This document shows positions 52,572 to 62,465 of a stretch of DNA of 64,000 bases, piece by piece. A program made the translations under genes and the position numbers. Within the stretch, counting starts at the first letter, position 1. The number at the start of each line of letters is the position of its first letter. Source of the DNA: Pseudarthrobacter chlorophenolicus A6 (GTDB taxonomy: Bacteria; Actinomycetota; Actinomycetes; Actinomycetales; Micrococcaceae); the NCBI RefSeq assembly GCF_000022025.1, contig NC_011886.1, positions 1,932,980-1,996,979 on the forward strand. Reading direction: 5' to 3'. Under the pieces are notes generated by a model that searched no databases, was not told the DNA's origin, and saw only the letters and a program-made list of their open reading frames with translations.

Positions 52572-52874
52572 GTGGCAACCGATTATGACGAGGTCCGCTC
52601 CGACGTCAAGGAGTCCCAGGACCGTTCCCTGGAGGCGTTGCAATCCGCCAACGCCCCCGACGCCCGCAGCGTTGTCACCCAGTTGGACGAGGCGGACGCA
52701 CTGGATGAAGGCCTGACCCCCGGCGGAGAAATAGTCTCTGAGGAACTGACTGTGCAGGTCATTCCCCAGGGCGCTGACGAATTCACGTGTTATTCCTGTT
52801 TCCTGGTCCGTCACCGGTCCCAGCTGGCACGCGAGAGCAACGGCCATTCCTACTGCCGCGATTGCGAGGGCTAA
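52572..52874 (+). CDS. DUF4193 family zinc-ribbon protein
   Basis: A 100-residue DUF4193 protein common in actinobacteria. The N-terminal two thirds is acidic (DEVRSDVKESQDRSLEAL, QLDEADALDEGL); the C-terminus holds four Cys in CYSCFLVRHRSQL and YCRDCEG, presumably binding zinc. GTG 52572 follows GAGATGCACCC, a weak site. Role unknown; the family is often near RNA polymerase or dUTPase genes, but not here. Confidence 0.85.
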   Translation: MATDYDEVRSDVKESQDRSLEALQSANAPDARSVVTQLDEADALDEGLTPGGEIVSEELTVQVIPQGADEFTCYSCFLVRHRSQLARESNGHSYCRDCEG

Positions 52875-53069
52875 AGGCAGGAGCGTCCTGGCAGGGCCCG
52901 GCGTGGCACCGCCACGAAAAGGACTCCTGTTCAGCCCGGATCAGCGCTGCGACCCGTTCCGCCTCGGCATGACGTAATTGAGCTCGAGCGCATGGCACGG
53001 GCAGCGAAAAGTGCGGAGCGGGAGGGCCCGCGGCCGCCGGACCCGTGGAGAAAGGCCGGCTTCAGGGCC

Positions 53070-55137
53070 TCAGCCCAGGCGCAGGGCGACTGCAAGGTCC
53101 GGGGCCAGCGACTTCGCGAACGTGTTGGTCATGTGGTTGTCGCGGTAGACAAGGACGTTGCCGATGACCACCGGGCAGACGCCGTCGCGGCAGAAATGGC
53201 GGGAAAGGTCGATCGTTTCAACCCCGGGAACAGTGCCGGCGGCAGCTACGAGCGTGTCCGTTCCGGCAAGGGCCTCGGCTGCGGCCGTCGCGCATTGATC
53301 CTGCTTGCCGTGCTTCTGCAGGCATTCCACCGGATTTCCGCCGGGGTACGGCGGATCGGCGATCACGGCAACGCGCAGCCCCTCCGCGCGCAGCCGTGAC
53401 AGGGTCTGGACGTACCCGTCAGCCAGCGGGGACTCCGGAGCCCAGTGCCAGCCGAGCGCCTTGCGGTAGCCGTCCTCGCGCATCCCAGCCACCAGGACCA
53501 GATCCGGCTTCTGCGCGACAATCTTCTCCGCCGTTATGGCGTTCTGCGCCGAGCAATTGGCGTACACGGTGTCCGCGGAGCGGGGCGGCGTAAGCGCGAA
53601 CGGGCATCCGTTGCGCACCATCGCATGGATCCGGAGCGGAATCTTCTTCGACACCGCAACGAGCGGATCCACGAACTGGCCGGCGTGCGAATCGCCCACC
53701 ACAACCACCACCGGGGCCTCCTGGTCCTGGGACCCGAACCAGCAGTCAGTATCTGGCACCGAGGCCGGATCGTAGATGCCGCACGCGCCGGCACTCGTGG
53801 CCGGAACGTCCTGCATCGCCACGGACGGATCCGGGCGGACGGGCATGCCAGCGGGAACGGCGGCGGGACGCTCGGACCACGCCTGGGCGCCGGGGTAGTC
53901 CCGGTCGGACAGGGCAGTGGACAACTGGGCCCGCTTGACCTCGACCACCTGCCATGGAGCCCACGCGGCCACGGTCACCAGCACCGCGCTGCACATGGCA
54001 AGGACGTACACCTTCCGGTGGCCGCCCCACCAGGTGTTCCGGCTGGAAGGGTGCCGGAAGCGCTGCTCCACCCCGTAGTAGGACGCTGCAGCCAGCGCCA
54101 GGCTCAGCACGGCCAAAAGGATGGCCTCCCTGATCCGTGGCGCTCGGCCCAGCAGGGCGACGGCGAAGACGATGACCGGCCAGTGCCACAAGTAAAGCGA
54201 GTAGGACACATCGCCAATAAAGGTCAGCGGACGGAGGCTGAGCACCCTGGACGCTGACCACGGAACGGCTGCCGCCGCGTTGCCTGACCTCAGAAGCAGT
54301 GCAGTGCCGAGCACGGGTATGGCGGCGATGCTGCCGGGGAACGGCATATCGGTGGTCAGGAAGAAGACGGGGATGGCGACGGCGGCCAGGCCCACCCAGC
54401 CGGCAAGGGCGGCACGGCGCCCATTGAGGATCCCCATGGCCGGGACCAGTGCCGCCAGCCCGCCGACAGCCAACTCCCACACCCTGGTCCCCGTCACGAA
54501 GTAGGCCAGGGTGTGTTCGTGGTTGCTGAGATAGATGCTGTACGCGAAGGACACCAGTGCCACCGCAGACAGCGCGGGGATAATGAACCTGTCTGCCGCC
54601 CGGTTCAGGCGGCGGGCGGCCAGCACAAGGCCCAGGAAGAAGAACGGGATCACCAGGTAGAACTGCTCCTCGACCGCGAGGGACCAGAAGTGCTGCAGCG
54701 GTGAAACTTCGCCGGTGGCTCCCGCGTAGGACACCGCGGACAACGCCTGATGCCAGTTCTGCACCTGGAGGAGCGAAAAGAGCACATCGGCGGAGATGCC
54801 CTGCCAGCGGCTTTGCGGAAGCAGCAGCACGGTCCCCAGCAGCACCGCCACCAGAACGGCTGCAGACGCCGGGAAAAGCCTGCGGATCCGCCTGGCATAG
54901 AAGGCGGGCGGAGATCGACGAGTTCCTGGCAGCTTCCCGTGCCAGGGAGCCAATGATCAGGAAGCCTGAAATGACGAAAAAGACGTCCACGCCAATGAAG
55001 CCGCCGGCCAAGGCTTCCGGCCGGAGGTGGTAGATCACCACAAGGCCAACGGCCAGCGCGCGGAGCCCCTGGATGTCGAGCCGTGGGGCGTGCCCGGTTC
55101 CGTTGCTGGCGCGCTTGACCGCGGAGGCATGCCTCAT
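53070..55137 (-). pseudogene. Acyltransferase-3/SGNH fusion (OatA-like), one frameshift
   Basis: An OafA/OatA-type O-acetyltransferase, which modifies cell-surface polysaccharide or peptidoglycan. N-terminal acyltransferase-3 region: RLDIQGLRALAVGLVVIYH, GGFIGVDVFFVISGFLI, then in the next frame AFYARRIRRLFPAS, ten membrane helices, and a C-terminal SGNH domain (VVVVGDSHAGQFVDPL, DPPYPGG, and D-x-x-H-like YRDNHMTN). One extra base in the C-run at 54906-54908 splits the frame at residue ~76. Corrected, it is 688 residues. ATG 55137. Confidence 0.82.
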
Positions 55138-55239
55138 TGCGTCCCCTCTGTGTACTTCTTCAGTCCCGCGCCGTGCGCAGGGAAAACCCGGGGCGAGCGG
55201 AGGCTCGCCGACAGGAGATTCTATCGGATGACGGGTGGG

Positions 55240-55482
55240 TTACTCCGCGTGCCGGAGCACGTCCGGGAGTTCCTCGACGTACACCGTTTGCGGCGGTTCG
55301 AAGTAGATCACCAGCACTTCCTCGCCCACCGCGAAACCGCTCGCCTTGTCGAAAGGGTGGGCGTGGAAGGCCATGGTTCCGCCGAGGTAGGGCAACATGA
55401 CCTCGCCGATGGTGCCGGGCCCGATCCGTCCCGTCACCCGTGCAATCTTGCCCGTCAGGCTGCGGTCGGCATTCCTGTGCAT
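55240..55482 (-). CDS. Small NfeD-like OB-fold protein partnered with flotillin
   Basis: An 80-residue soluble protein with an OB-fold pattern: LTGKIARVTGRIGPGTIGEVML, GTMAFHAHPFDKASGFAVGEEVLVIYFEPPQTVYVEEL. This is the C-terminal domain found in NfeD proteins, without the membrane part. It begins seven bases after the flotillin stop, and such proteins regularly pair with flotillin genes. It probably docks to or stabilises the flotillin assembly. Confidence 0.75.
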   Translation of the reverse strand: MHRNADRSLTGKIARVTGRIGPGTIGEVMLPYLGGTMAFHAHPFDKASGFAVGEEVLVIYFEPPQTVYVEELPDVLRHAE

Positions 55483-55489
55483 GGCCGTC

Positions 55490-56932
55490 CTAGGCGCCGG
55501 GAGCCGCTGGTGTCCGCTTGGCGTCCTTGGCGTCCTTGCCGTTGCGGAGTGCGGTGCGCAGGGCCGGCAGGTAGTCGCCGGCCTGGGCGAGGATCCCGCC
55601 CAGCATCTTGTTGACGCCCTCGCCACCGTTCAGGACTGTCATCTGGCCTACGTGCGAGAAGGGTTCGGCGGCGGCTGCGATGATGGCGGGCATGTTCTCG
55701 GCGAGCTGCTGCGAGATCACCGCATCCTGGTTGCTGGCCAGGGCTTCAGCCCGTGCCTTGATGCCGTCCGCCTCGGCCAGGGCCTTGGCCTTGATGGCGG
55801 AGGCTGCAGCATCGCCCTTGGCCTTGGTGGCCGCCGCCTCGGCTTCGCCGGTGACTTTGGTGGCGCCCGCCGCCGCAGCCGCAGCGGTGGCGTTGGCCTG
55901 TGCCGTCACTTCCGTCCTGCGGGCGTTGGCCTGGGCTTCGAGTTCGGTGCGCCGGGCCAGGGCTTCTGCGGCGCTGATGTCAGCGGCTTTCTGCCCCTCA
56001 GCGTCGGTGCGCTTGGCGTAGGCCTTGGCGTCCGCGGGCTTCCGGATGGTTGTCTGGAGCTTTTGTTCCTCGCGGTCTGCCTCGAGCTTGGCGACTTCGG
56101 TTTCCTGGACCACCACCTGCTGGCGTGCCGTGGCCTCCGCCAGCGGACCGGCCTGGGCAGCGTTGGCCCGGGCACGTTCCGCGTTGGCCTGCGCCACCGA
56201 TTGCCTGATGGCCGAAACGCTTTGGGCGTCAGCGATCAGGGCCGCCGCTTCGGCCTCCTTCTCGGCCGCCTCCCGGTTGCGGGTGGCCTCGGCGATGCGG
56301 GCTTCCATCTTCACCTGGGCAATGTGCGGCTTGGCGATGTTCTGGATGTACCCGGTGGGATCCTGCAGGTCCTTGATCTGCAGCGAATCCACCACGAGGC
56401 CAAGCTTCTCCATCTCCACGCCGCTGGCGCTGCGGACCTGCGAGGCGAGCTTGTCCCGTTCCCGGATGATTTCCTCGACCGTCATGCTGCCGATGATGGA
56501 GCGGAGGTGGCCCTCGAAAACGTTGTAGACCTGGCTTTCCATCTTGGGCTGCTGGCCGAGGAACCGGCGGGCGGCATTGGCAATGAACGGCGGTGCATCT
56601 CCGATCTTGTAGATGACCACGCCTTCCACCACTACCTGGATTCCCTGCGAGGTGACGCAGGAAACCTTGAGTTCGGTTTCGTTCAGGGTGAGCGAGAGCG
56701 GGCGCACGGTCTGCAGCCCGGGCAGTACCGGCGCGCCTTTGCCCGTCACGATTTTGAAGTCCATGCCCGCTCGGGTGTCCAGGGTTCCACGGGTCAACCC
56801 GGAAATGATCAGGGCTTCGTTGGGTTCGGCTACTTTCCACATCAGTTTGGTGGCCACCCAAATGAAGCCAGCAGCAAAGAGCACTCCCAGGATGATCGCA
56901 ATGAGCGGGAAGAATGGTGAGAAGTCCGGCAT
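55490..56932 (-). CDS. Flotillin/SPFH-domain membrane protein (YqiK/FloT type)
   Basis: A 480-residue SPFH protein. N-terminal membrane segment (about 9-30, FPLIAIILGVLFAAGFIWVA), SPFH domain to about 200 (GVVIYKIGDAPPFIANAARRFL, IIRERDKLASQVRSA), then a long Ala/Glu-rich coiled coil (about 210-410: EKEAEAAALIADAQS, ARRTELEAQANARRTEVTA) and a short C-terminal region. Flotillins organise membrane microdomains and are linked to cell-wall synthesis and fluidity. It heads a two-gene operon with the NfeD-like protein. Confidence 0.92.
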   Translation of the reverse strand: MPDFSPFFPLIAIILGVLFAAGFIWVATKLMWKVAEPNEALIISGLTRGTLDTRAGMDFKIVTGKGAPVLPGLQTVRPLSLTLNETELKVSCVTSQGIQVVVEGVVIYKIGDAPPFIANAARRFLGQQPKMESQVYNVFEGHLRSIIGSMTVEEIIRERDKLASQVRSASGVEMEKLGLVVDSLQIKDLQDPTGYIQNIAKPHIAQVKMEARIAEATRNREAAEKEAEAAALIADAQSVSAIRQSVAQANAERARANAAQAGPLAEATARQQVVVQETEVAKLEADREEQKLQTTIRKPADAKAYAKRTDAEGQKAADISAAEALARRTELEAQANARRTEVTAQANATAAAAAAGATKVTGEAEAAATKAKGDAAASAIKAKALAEADGIKARAEALASNQDAVISQQLAENMPAIIAAAAEPFSHVGQMTVLNGGEGVNKMLGGILAQAGDYLPALRTALRNGKDAKDAKRTPAAPGA

Positions 56933-57249
56933 GACCAGGTCCTTTCACGGGTTTCGGCAACCCGCCTCGGATAAAGCCCCAATACTGCAGCTGCCCATTC
57001 CCGGCCGATCAATTGTGCCCGTAACTGCCCATCCGCTGGCCAACTGTTGTAGCCAGTGTGATTGCGGCCTGCCGAAGAGTCCATAGCCCGGCCCCTGCTA
57101 TTTGCCCGCGGCAACAAAACAGCGCACGACGGCGGCATCCGGGCCACGCGGGCAGGCCCGCCCCGCCGCCGTGGCGGCACGCCGGGCCTGGTCCCCACCG
57201 GGCGGGGACGCCCACGGACCCGGACCGGATTCAACGGCCGTGCAGGTGT
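56933..57249. other. Intergenic region with no gene seen
   Basis: A 317-base gap upstream of flotillin and downstream of the flavin oxidase (both on the minus strand). It contains AGTAC-poor, GC-rich sequence with several short plus-strand open frames lacking binding sites. It must hold the flotillin promoter; I cannot place boxes. Confidence 0.35.
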
Positions 57250-58749
57250 TCAGGATGCCGGAGCGGCCTCCGGAGGTGCGGCGTCCGAGCCCGCGCCGGG
57301 TTGAAGGTCCACTGACTCCCGCTGTGGAGGCGCGGATGCCTTTTTGGCAGGGGGTGTGGCCTGTGCGCCAGTTGCCGGAGCCGGCGTGATGTTCTGGTTG
57401 ATGTGGAAGAAGTTGTCGGGATCGTACTTGGCCTTGAGTTCGGCAAGCCGGGCGTAGTTCGAACCGAGCGTCTCCTCGATGCGCGACTGATCGTCCGAGT
57501 CCTGGAAGTTGAGGTAGCCGCCGGGTTCGGAAAACTCATGCAGTGCAGTCCAGTAGCCGCGGACCCACGCGATGTTCGCTTCATTCTCCGAGGCCTCGGG
57601 CCACTGCGCTGCGATTACCGGTGCAAAATTGACGTTCCGGTAGGCGAAGGCTGTGGCTTCGGGCGCCACCCGCTGGACTGCCCCGTCAATGGGGTAGAAG
57701 TGGTTGGCCGTATGGATGCTCGGGATGCCGGGCGACTTCTCGACGGCGACCCGAAGCGCATCATCGCTGAGGGTGCGGAGGAAGTCCGCCTTCCAGTAGC
57801 CCTGGAGTCCGGGAACATTCAGTCCGTCGAACATCATGTTCAGCGCGGGATAGGGCATGGGCGCGAAGAAACTGCCCAGGGGCTCTCCTGCGTCCAGCAT
57901 TGGCTGCCAGTGGGCCGGTCCGGCGTCGGGATCACCGGTCCACATGCCCACGATGACGGTAACCGGCCGTCCATGCCATTCCTCGGGCAGGAACGGGACC
58001 GGCGGCCCCTGGTGGAAGCCGAGGAACGCGCCCATTTCCTCAGGTTCGGCTGCAATCCATTCGCGGTAGGCAGCACCCACACTGGCTCCGGTGGAAGCGT
58101 CGAAGAAGATGATGCCCACATGGACCATGTCCACGGGGTGCAGCCGGAACTCAAGGGAGGTGACCACGCCGAAGTTGCCGCTGCCGCCGCGCAAGGCCCA
58201 GAACAGGTCAACATTCTCGGCTTCGCTGGCGGTCAGGAAAGAACCGTCAGCCAGCACGACGTCGGCCCCGATGAGGTTGTCGCAGGACAGGCCGTACTTG
58301 CGGGCCAGGTAGCCGATGCCCCCGCCCAGGGTCAGTCCACTCACGCCCGTAGTGCCGACGATGCCGCCCGTGCTGGCCAGGCCGAAGGCGTGCGTGGCGT
58401 GGTTGTAGTCCGCCCACGTCGCACCGGCTTCGACGCGCGCTGTCCGCGCTGCCGGGTCAACCCGCACCCCGCGGCGCGCCGAGAAATCCAGGACCAGGCC
58501 GTCGTCGACCGTTCCGAATCCGGGGGCGCTGTGCCCGCCGCCCCGCACTGCGACGTCAATGCCGAGGCCGCGGGCGAAGCGCACGGCGGCCATGACGTCT
58601 GCCGCCTGGGAGACCTGCAGTACCGCGGCCGGCCTGCGGTCGATCATGCCGTTGTAGACGTGCCGCGCCTCCTCGTAACCGGCGTCCCCCTCTTCGAGGA
58701 CCTGACCGCGGACCTGTTCGCGGAGCACGTCGAAACGATCGCTACCCAT
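57250..58749 (-). CDS. FAD-linked oxidase, berberine-bridge-enzyme type, bicovalent flavin
   Basis: A 499-residue flavin oxidase. Both flavin attachment residues of the berberine-bridge group are present: H73 in RGGGHSAPG and C156 in YGLSCDNLIG. GGNFGVVTSLEFRLHP closes the FAD domain; the C-terminal YDPDNFFHINQNI is the family end. Known relatives oxidise oligosaccharides or alkaloid-like molecules. After that end it has ~45 extra residues rich in Pro, Ala and Lys, unusual and probably disordered. ATG 58749 is preceded by a weak site. No signal peptide. Confidence 0.88.
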   Translation of the reverse strand: MGSDRFDVLREQVRGQVLEEGDAGYEEARHVYNGMIDRRPAAVLQVSQAADVMAAVRFARGLGIDVAVRGGGHSAPGFGTVDDGLVLDFSARRGVRVDPAARTARVEAGATWADYNHATHAFGLASTGGIVGTTGVSGLTLGGGIGYLARKYGLSCDNLIGADVVLADGSFLTASEAENVDLFWALRGGSGNFGVVTSLEFRLHPVDMVHVGIIFFDASTGASVGAAYREWIAAEPEEMGAFLGFHQGPPVPFLPEEWHGRPVTVIVGMWTGDPDAGPAHWQPMLDAGEPLGSFFAPMPYPALNMMFDGLNVPGLQGYWKADFLRTLSDDALRVAVEKSPGIPSIHTANHFYPIDGAVQRVAPEATAFAYRNVNFAPVIAAQWPEASENEANIAWVRGYWTALHEFSEPGGYLNFQDSDDQSRIEETLGSNYARLAELKAKYDPDNFFHINQNITPAPATGAQATPPAKKASAPPQRESVDLQPGAGSDAAPPEAAPAS

Positions 58750-58855
58750 GACAACTCCAGATGTGTACCAAGACCAGGGGGCAGCCGACCCCATACGGGG
58801 CCCAGCGGGGGCCAGTGCGCTGACCATTTCGGTATACGCCGGGCCACCACCGCCG

Positions 58856-60076
58856 TCAAGGCTCAGGAACCCGCCCGTGCCCCCTGTGTTCCGCCGCTGT
58901 GGTACCCGTCGACTTGCGGGGCAATTGGCGCAGCGCCAGAAGGGGAAAGACGAGGACCGAGAGCATGCCCGCGCCCACCAAAGCCGCCGAAACGGCACTG
59001 GAAATCAGCTCTTGGTCCCTGCCGATGGACGTCACCGCCACGATGATCGGCAGGCCTGTGGCGCCGAAGAGCATGATGGCCCGCTTGGTGGCGGACGAAG
59101 ACCGCGGGGGAACGGCCAGCAGCGACGGCAGTCCCCGGATGACCAGCAGCAGGACCAGGAACAGGGGAACGAGGGCCAGGGCAGCCGGTGAGTCCGTGAG
59201 CGCGTGCAGCTCGTAGTCGATACCGGTGTCAATGAAGAAGACCGGCACCAGGAAACCAAACGCAACGGCATCGATCTTCGCCTCGATCACCGTGCGGTCC
59301 CGTTCCGGCGCACGGGCGATGGCAACCTTCCACAGGACTCCGGCGGCGAAAGCCCCCAGCAGCATGTCCAGTCCCAGCACCATGCTCAGCACCACCAGCA
59401 CTGTGAGGATGAACATGATGGACCGCACCGCGAACTGTCCGCTGGTATGGAGGGTCCTGGTGACCTGGGAATGCAGCAGGGTATGCCTGGCGCGCGAAGC
59501 CAGGAAGACCGCCAGGGCCGCGAGGAGCACAAATCCGAGCAGCACCGCCGTGGCGGGGCCCAGCTGCCTCCCGCTGAAAAACAGCGAGATGGCGATGAGC
59601 GGACCGAATTCGCCGGCGGCTCCCAGCGCGGTCACGGCCACACCCGCGGCGGAGCGTGACTCGCCGGCATCGCGCAGGATGGGCAGCAGGGTGCCCAACG
59701 CGGTGGAGCTCAGGGCCACGCCGACGATGATGGCCGACGTGGGCGTGGGAGCCAGCAGGAAACCTGCGCCGACACCGGCAGCCAGGGAGATCAGCCAGCC
59801 GCCACTGGCGCGCAGTACCGGCCGCCCCCGGATCAGGGCAAAGTCGATTTCGTTACCGGCAACAAAGAAGAGCATGGCCAGCCCGAAGTCCGCCAAAGTG
59901 TCCGTAAAGTCCGTGGACTGGATCCACCCCAAGACGCTGGGGCCAAGTGCCATGCCGAGGACGATTTCGAAGACGACGATCGGGATCTTCACCACCCGCT
60001 CCAGGGAGCGCGCCGCAAGGGGTGCCGCGATCGCCAGGAAGGCGATCAGGACCAGCGATATGGACAGCTCCTGCAT
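58856..60076 (-). CDS. CPA2-type cation/proton antiporter (KefB-like)
   Basis: A 406-residue membrane antiporter of the monovalent cation:proton antiporter-2 family with about 12 helices. Characteristic stretches: LGMALGPSVLGWI, FFVAGNEIDFALIRGRPV, VGVALSSTALGTLLPIL, LLGAFAAGVLWKVAIA and FFIDTGIDYELHAL. The ND-type ion site is unclear by eye. No regulatory TrkA-N domain is attached. ATG 60076 is close to the DedA stop (ten bases), so the two form an operon. Confidence 0.9.
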   Translation of the reverse strand: MQELSISLVLIAFLAIAAPLAARSLERVVKIPIVVFEIVLGMALGPSVLGWIQSTDFTDTLADFGLAMLFFVAGNEIDFALIRGRPVLRASGGWLISLAAGVGAGFLLAPTPTSAIIVGVALSSTALGTLLPILRDAGESRSAAGVAVTALGAAGEFGPLIAISLFFSGRQLGPATAVLLGFVLLAALAVFLASRARHTLLHSQVTRTLHTSGQFAVRSIMFILTVLVVLSMVLGLDMLLGAFAAGVLWKVAIARAPERDRTVIEAKIDAVAFGFLVPVFFIDTGIDYELHALTDSPAALALVPLFLVLLLVIRGLPSLLAVPPRSSSATKRAIMLFGATGLPIIVAVTSIGRDQELISSAVSAALVGAGMLSVLVFPLLALRQLPRKSTGTTAAEHRGHGRVPEP

Positions 60077-60086
60077 CGGCGGTGCC

Positions 60087-60758
60087 TCACTTTTCGGCCG
60101 GCGGCGGCCCGGACGGCTGCCGCTTCCTGTTGCGGGCACGCCGCACCCGCCAGATCACCAGGGCAGCGAGGCCAATGACCACGACGGCGGCAGTCACGTC
60201 CTCGCCCGCCGCCTTGGCTACGGCACCGTAGGAGTTGCCGGCCAGGTAGCCGAGCAGAACGAAGCCAGCACCCCAGATGAGTCCGCCGGCGGCGTTGGAG
60301 GCCAGGAAGCGCGGGTAGTGCATGCCGGAGACACCGGCCAGTGCCGGCATCAGGGCCCTGAACAGCGCCACGAACCTGCCGAGGAAGACCGCCGACCCGC
60401 CGCGGCGCCGCAGGAAGTCCTGGGCCTTGGCGAGGTTGTCGCGGTGCCGGAGCAGGAACCGGTTCTCCAGCAGCCTGGGGCCCATGTGCTTGCCCACCTC
60501 GTATCCCACACTGTCGCCGATGATGGCGGCCAGCACCACCACGGCCATCATGACGCCCAACTGCACTTCGCCGCGGCTGGCCACCACTCCGCCCAGCACG
60601 GCGGCCGTCTCGCCGGGGATGACGAAGCCGATGAACAATGCGTCCTCAGCGAAGACAAGCAGGGCCACCAGCGTGTAGGCGAGCGCCGGGCTGACGCTGA
60701 GGATCCCGTCCACCAGGCCGCTCACGGGGGCCCCGCCGTCACGGCCTGCTGCCCTCAT
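60087..60758 (-). CDS. DedA/SNARE-associated (VTT) family membrane protein
   Basis: A 223-residue DedA-family protein. FIGFVIPGETAAVLGGVVAS and the FLRRRGGSAVFLGRFVALFRALMPALAG motif, with the conserved Arg pair, identify the family, which includes polyprenyl-phosphate and phospholipid scramblase-type proteins needed for envelope integrity. Five helices. ATG 60758 follows GGAG; it is the first gene of a two-gene operon with the antiporter, suggesting joint roles in proton-motive-force dependent lipid turnover (inference). Confidence 0.92.
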   Translation of the reverse strand: MRAAGRDGGAPVSGLVDGILSVSPALAYTLVALLVFAEDALFIGFVIPGETAAVLGGVVASRGEVQLGVMMAVVVLAAIIGDSVGYEVGKHMGPRLLENRFLLRHRDNLAKAQDFLRRRGGSAVFLGRFVALFRALMPALAGVSGMHYPRFLASNAAGGLIWGAGFVLLGYLAGNSYGAVAKAAGEDVTAAVVVIGLAALVIWRVRRARNRKRQPSGPPPAEK

Positions 60759-60917
60759 TGATCTCCATGACTGCCATTGTGTACCCGCGCCGGTGGAACC
60801 CGGCAGGGTGGGTACTGTCCGCACGGCATTTACGGCTCTACACTGAAGCATTCCCACCGCGGCCAGGGCACGGACGCTGCGGAACAGATGATCAGCGTCA
60901 GATCGAAAGGGCCGGCC

Positions 60918-61742
60918 ATGGGCAACGCCTCGGAGAAGGCAAACCGTGCAGTTTCCGGAGCGGCGTCCGCGAGCCGGAGCCCCGCGCTGCGGGTGCTGGC
61001 CCGCGGCGGCTTCGTCTTCACTGGGCTCCTCCACATCCTGATTGGCGTGATTGCCCTGCAAATCGCCGGCGGGCAGGGCGGCGAGGCCGACCAGACCGGC
61101 GCCATCGGGGCGGTGGCCTCAAAACCCGGCGGCGTCTTCCTGCTGTGGGCGGGTGCTGTCGCCTGCGCCGCGCTCGCCCTGTGGATGGTCAGCGAGGCCG
61201 TTTTTGAGGCGCGCTCCCAATCAGAGTCCAAGAAGAAGCTGCAAAAGGCCGGCACCGCCGGTGGGAAGGCGCTGGTGTTCGGGGTCCTTGCCTTCACGTT
61301 CGCGGTGTTTGCCACCGGCGGAAGCAAGAGTTCGAGCCAGTCCGCCACCGACTTCACCGCGAAACTGATGGCGGCGCCTGCCGGCGTTGTGCTTTTGGTT
61401 GCCGTGGGGCTCGCCATCATCGCTGCCGGCGGGTACTACGCCTACAAGGGCTTCACCCGGAACTTCATGGAGGACCTGCAGGATCCCGGCAACGCCCGGA
61501 CCGCCGTTGAGTGGACCGGCAGCGTCGGGTATGTGGCCAAGGGCGTGGTGCTTGCCGTCGTCGGCGTCCTGGTGATCGCCGCCGCAGTCACCGCCGATCC
61601 GTCAAAGTCCACCGGCCTGGACGGGGGGCTGAAGACGCTCGGCTCGCAGCCCTACGGCACCGTCCTGCTGGCTGTCATCGCGGTGGGGCTGGCCTGCTAC
61701 GGGGTCTACTCGATGGCGCGGGCGCGGTACGGACGCTTCTAG
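60918..61742 (+). CDS. DUF1206 membrane protein
   Basis: A 274-residue DUF1206 protein with six membrane helices arranged as three repeats of a two-helix unit (RVLARGGFVFTGLLHILIG, KAGTAGGKALVFGVLAFTF, EWTGSVGYVAKGVVLAVVG). Found widely in Arthrobacter and relatives. GAAAGGG precedes ATG 60918. Function unknown. Confidence 0.88.
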   Translation: MGNASEKANRAVSGAASASRSPALRVLARGGFVFTGLLHILIGVIALQIAGGQGGEADQTGAIGAVASKPGGVFLLWAGAVACAALALWMVSEAVFEARSQSESKKKLQKAGTAGGKALVFGVLAFTFAVFATGGSKSSSQSATDFTAKLMAAPAGVVLLVAVGLAIIAAGGYYAYKGFTRNFMEDLQDPGNARTAVEWTGSVGYVAKGVVLAVVGVLVIAAAVTADPSKSTGLDGGLKTLGSQPYGTVLLAVIAVGLACYGVYSMARARYGRF

Positions 61743-61744
61743 CC

Positions 61745-61765
61745 CCCCCGGTGGCCGCCCGGGGG
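61745..61765. terminator. Hairpin between convergent DUF1206 and TetR genes
   Basis: CCCCCGG-TGGCCGC-CCGGGGG, seven-bp stem, between the convergent stops at 61742 and 61776. A plausible bidirectional terminator without a T-run. Confidence 0.5.
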
Positions 61766-61775
61766 AGATGCATGC

Positions 61776-62393
61776 TCAGCCGATGGGCCACCATTCGGGA
61801 AGCAGTTCACGGAGGTCCGCCAGGAATTCGTCCTCGGGGCGGGGCGAGGCCTCCACCAGGCGGGACTCCAACGCCCCCACCACTCCGTAGGCGATGAAAC
61901 GGGCCACCATGGGCGGCGGGACTTCCCGGCCGCCCGGTGCCGGTACTGCGATGGCACGGCGCTCAAGCAGTTGGCGGACGGAAACCTCGAAGTGTGCTCC
62001 GAGCATGGCATGCAGGCCGCCGGTGCCCGGCTCGGTGACCAGTCCCCGGCGGTAGATGGCGCGGTGCCGGTCCAGGTGCCGGACCACGCCGGCCGTAACC
62101 GCGCCGATGGCCGGGCCGATGTCGCCGCCGGCCGCGCTGAGGTGTTCCGCGCGGAGCACGTCCAGTTCTTCGGACAGGACCTTCCGCAGCAGGGCTGCCG
62201 GGGAGGCTGCGTGCTGGTAGAAGGTGGACCTGTTGACCCCCGCGGCGGCTGCGACCTGCCCCGCGGCGAGCGCTCCGGCGTCGTTCTCCCCGGCAAGGTC
62301 CAGGATGGCTGAGGCCAGCTTTTCCCGGCTGCGGAGCGCCCGCGGGTCGAGAAGCGCCGGTGCATCGGGGTCCCGCTTCGGTTGCGATGTCAT
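61776..62393 (-). CDS. TetR-family regulator of the SDR/dehydrogenase pair
   Basis: A 205-residue TetR-type repressor. HTH at about 22-65: REKLASAILDLAGENDAGALAAGQVAAAAGVNRSTFYQHAASPAALL. The C-terminal domain contains IAYGVVGALESRLVEA. ATG 62393 starts at the edge of the divergent promoter region, which carries a perfect 20-bp palindrome. That arrangement indicates it controls itself and the SDR gene. Confidence 0.88.
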   Translation of the reverse strand: MTSQPKRDPDAPALLDPRALRSREKLASAILDLAGENDAGALAAGQVAAAAGVNRSTFYQHAASPAALLRKVLSEELDVLRAEHLSAAGGDIGPAIGAVTAGVVRHLDRHRAIYRRGLVTEPGTGGLHAMLGAHFEVSVRQLLERRAIAVPAPGGREVPPPMVARFIAYGVVGALESRLVEASPRPEDEFLADLRELLPEWWPIG

Positions 62394-62465
62394 GCAGGTC
62401 ACACTCCCGGGTGATGTTGGCCGCCGGCGGTGGATAAACCGCCACGTCGAGCGTACCGTTCTAAC

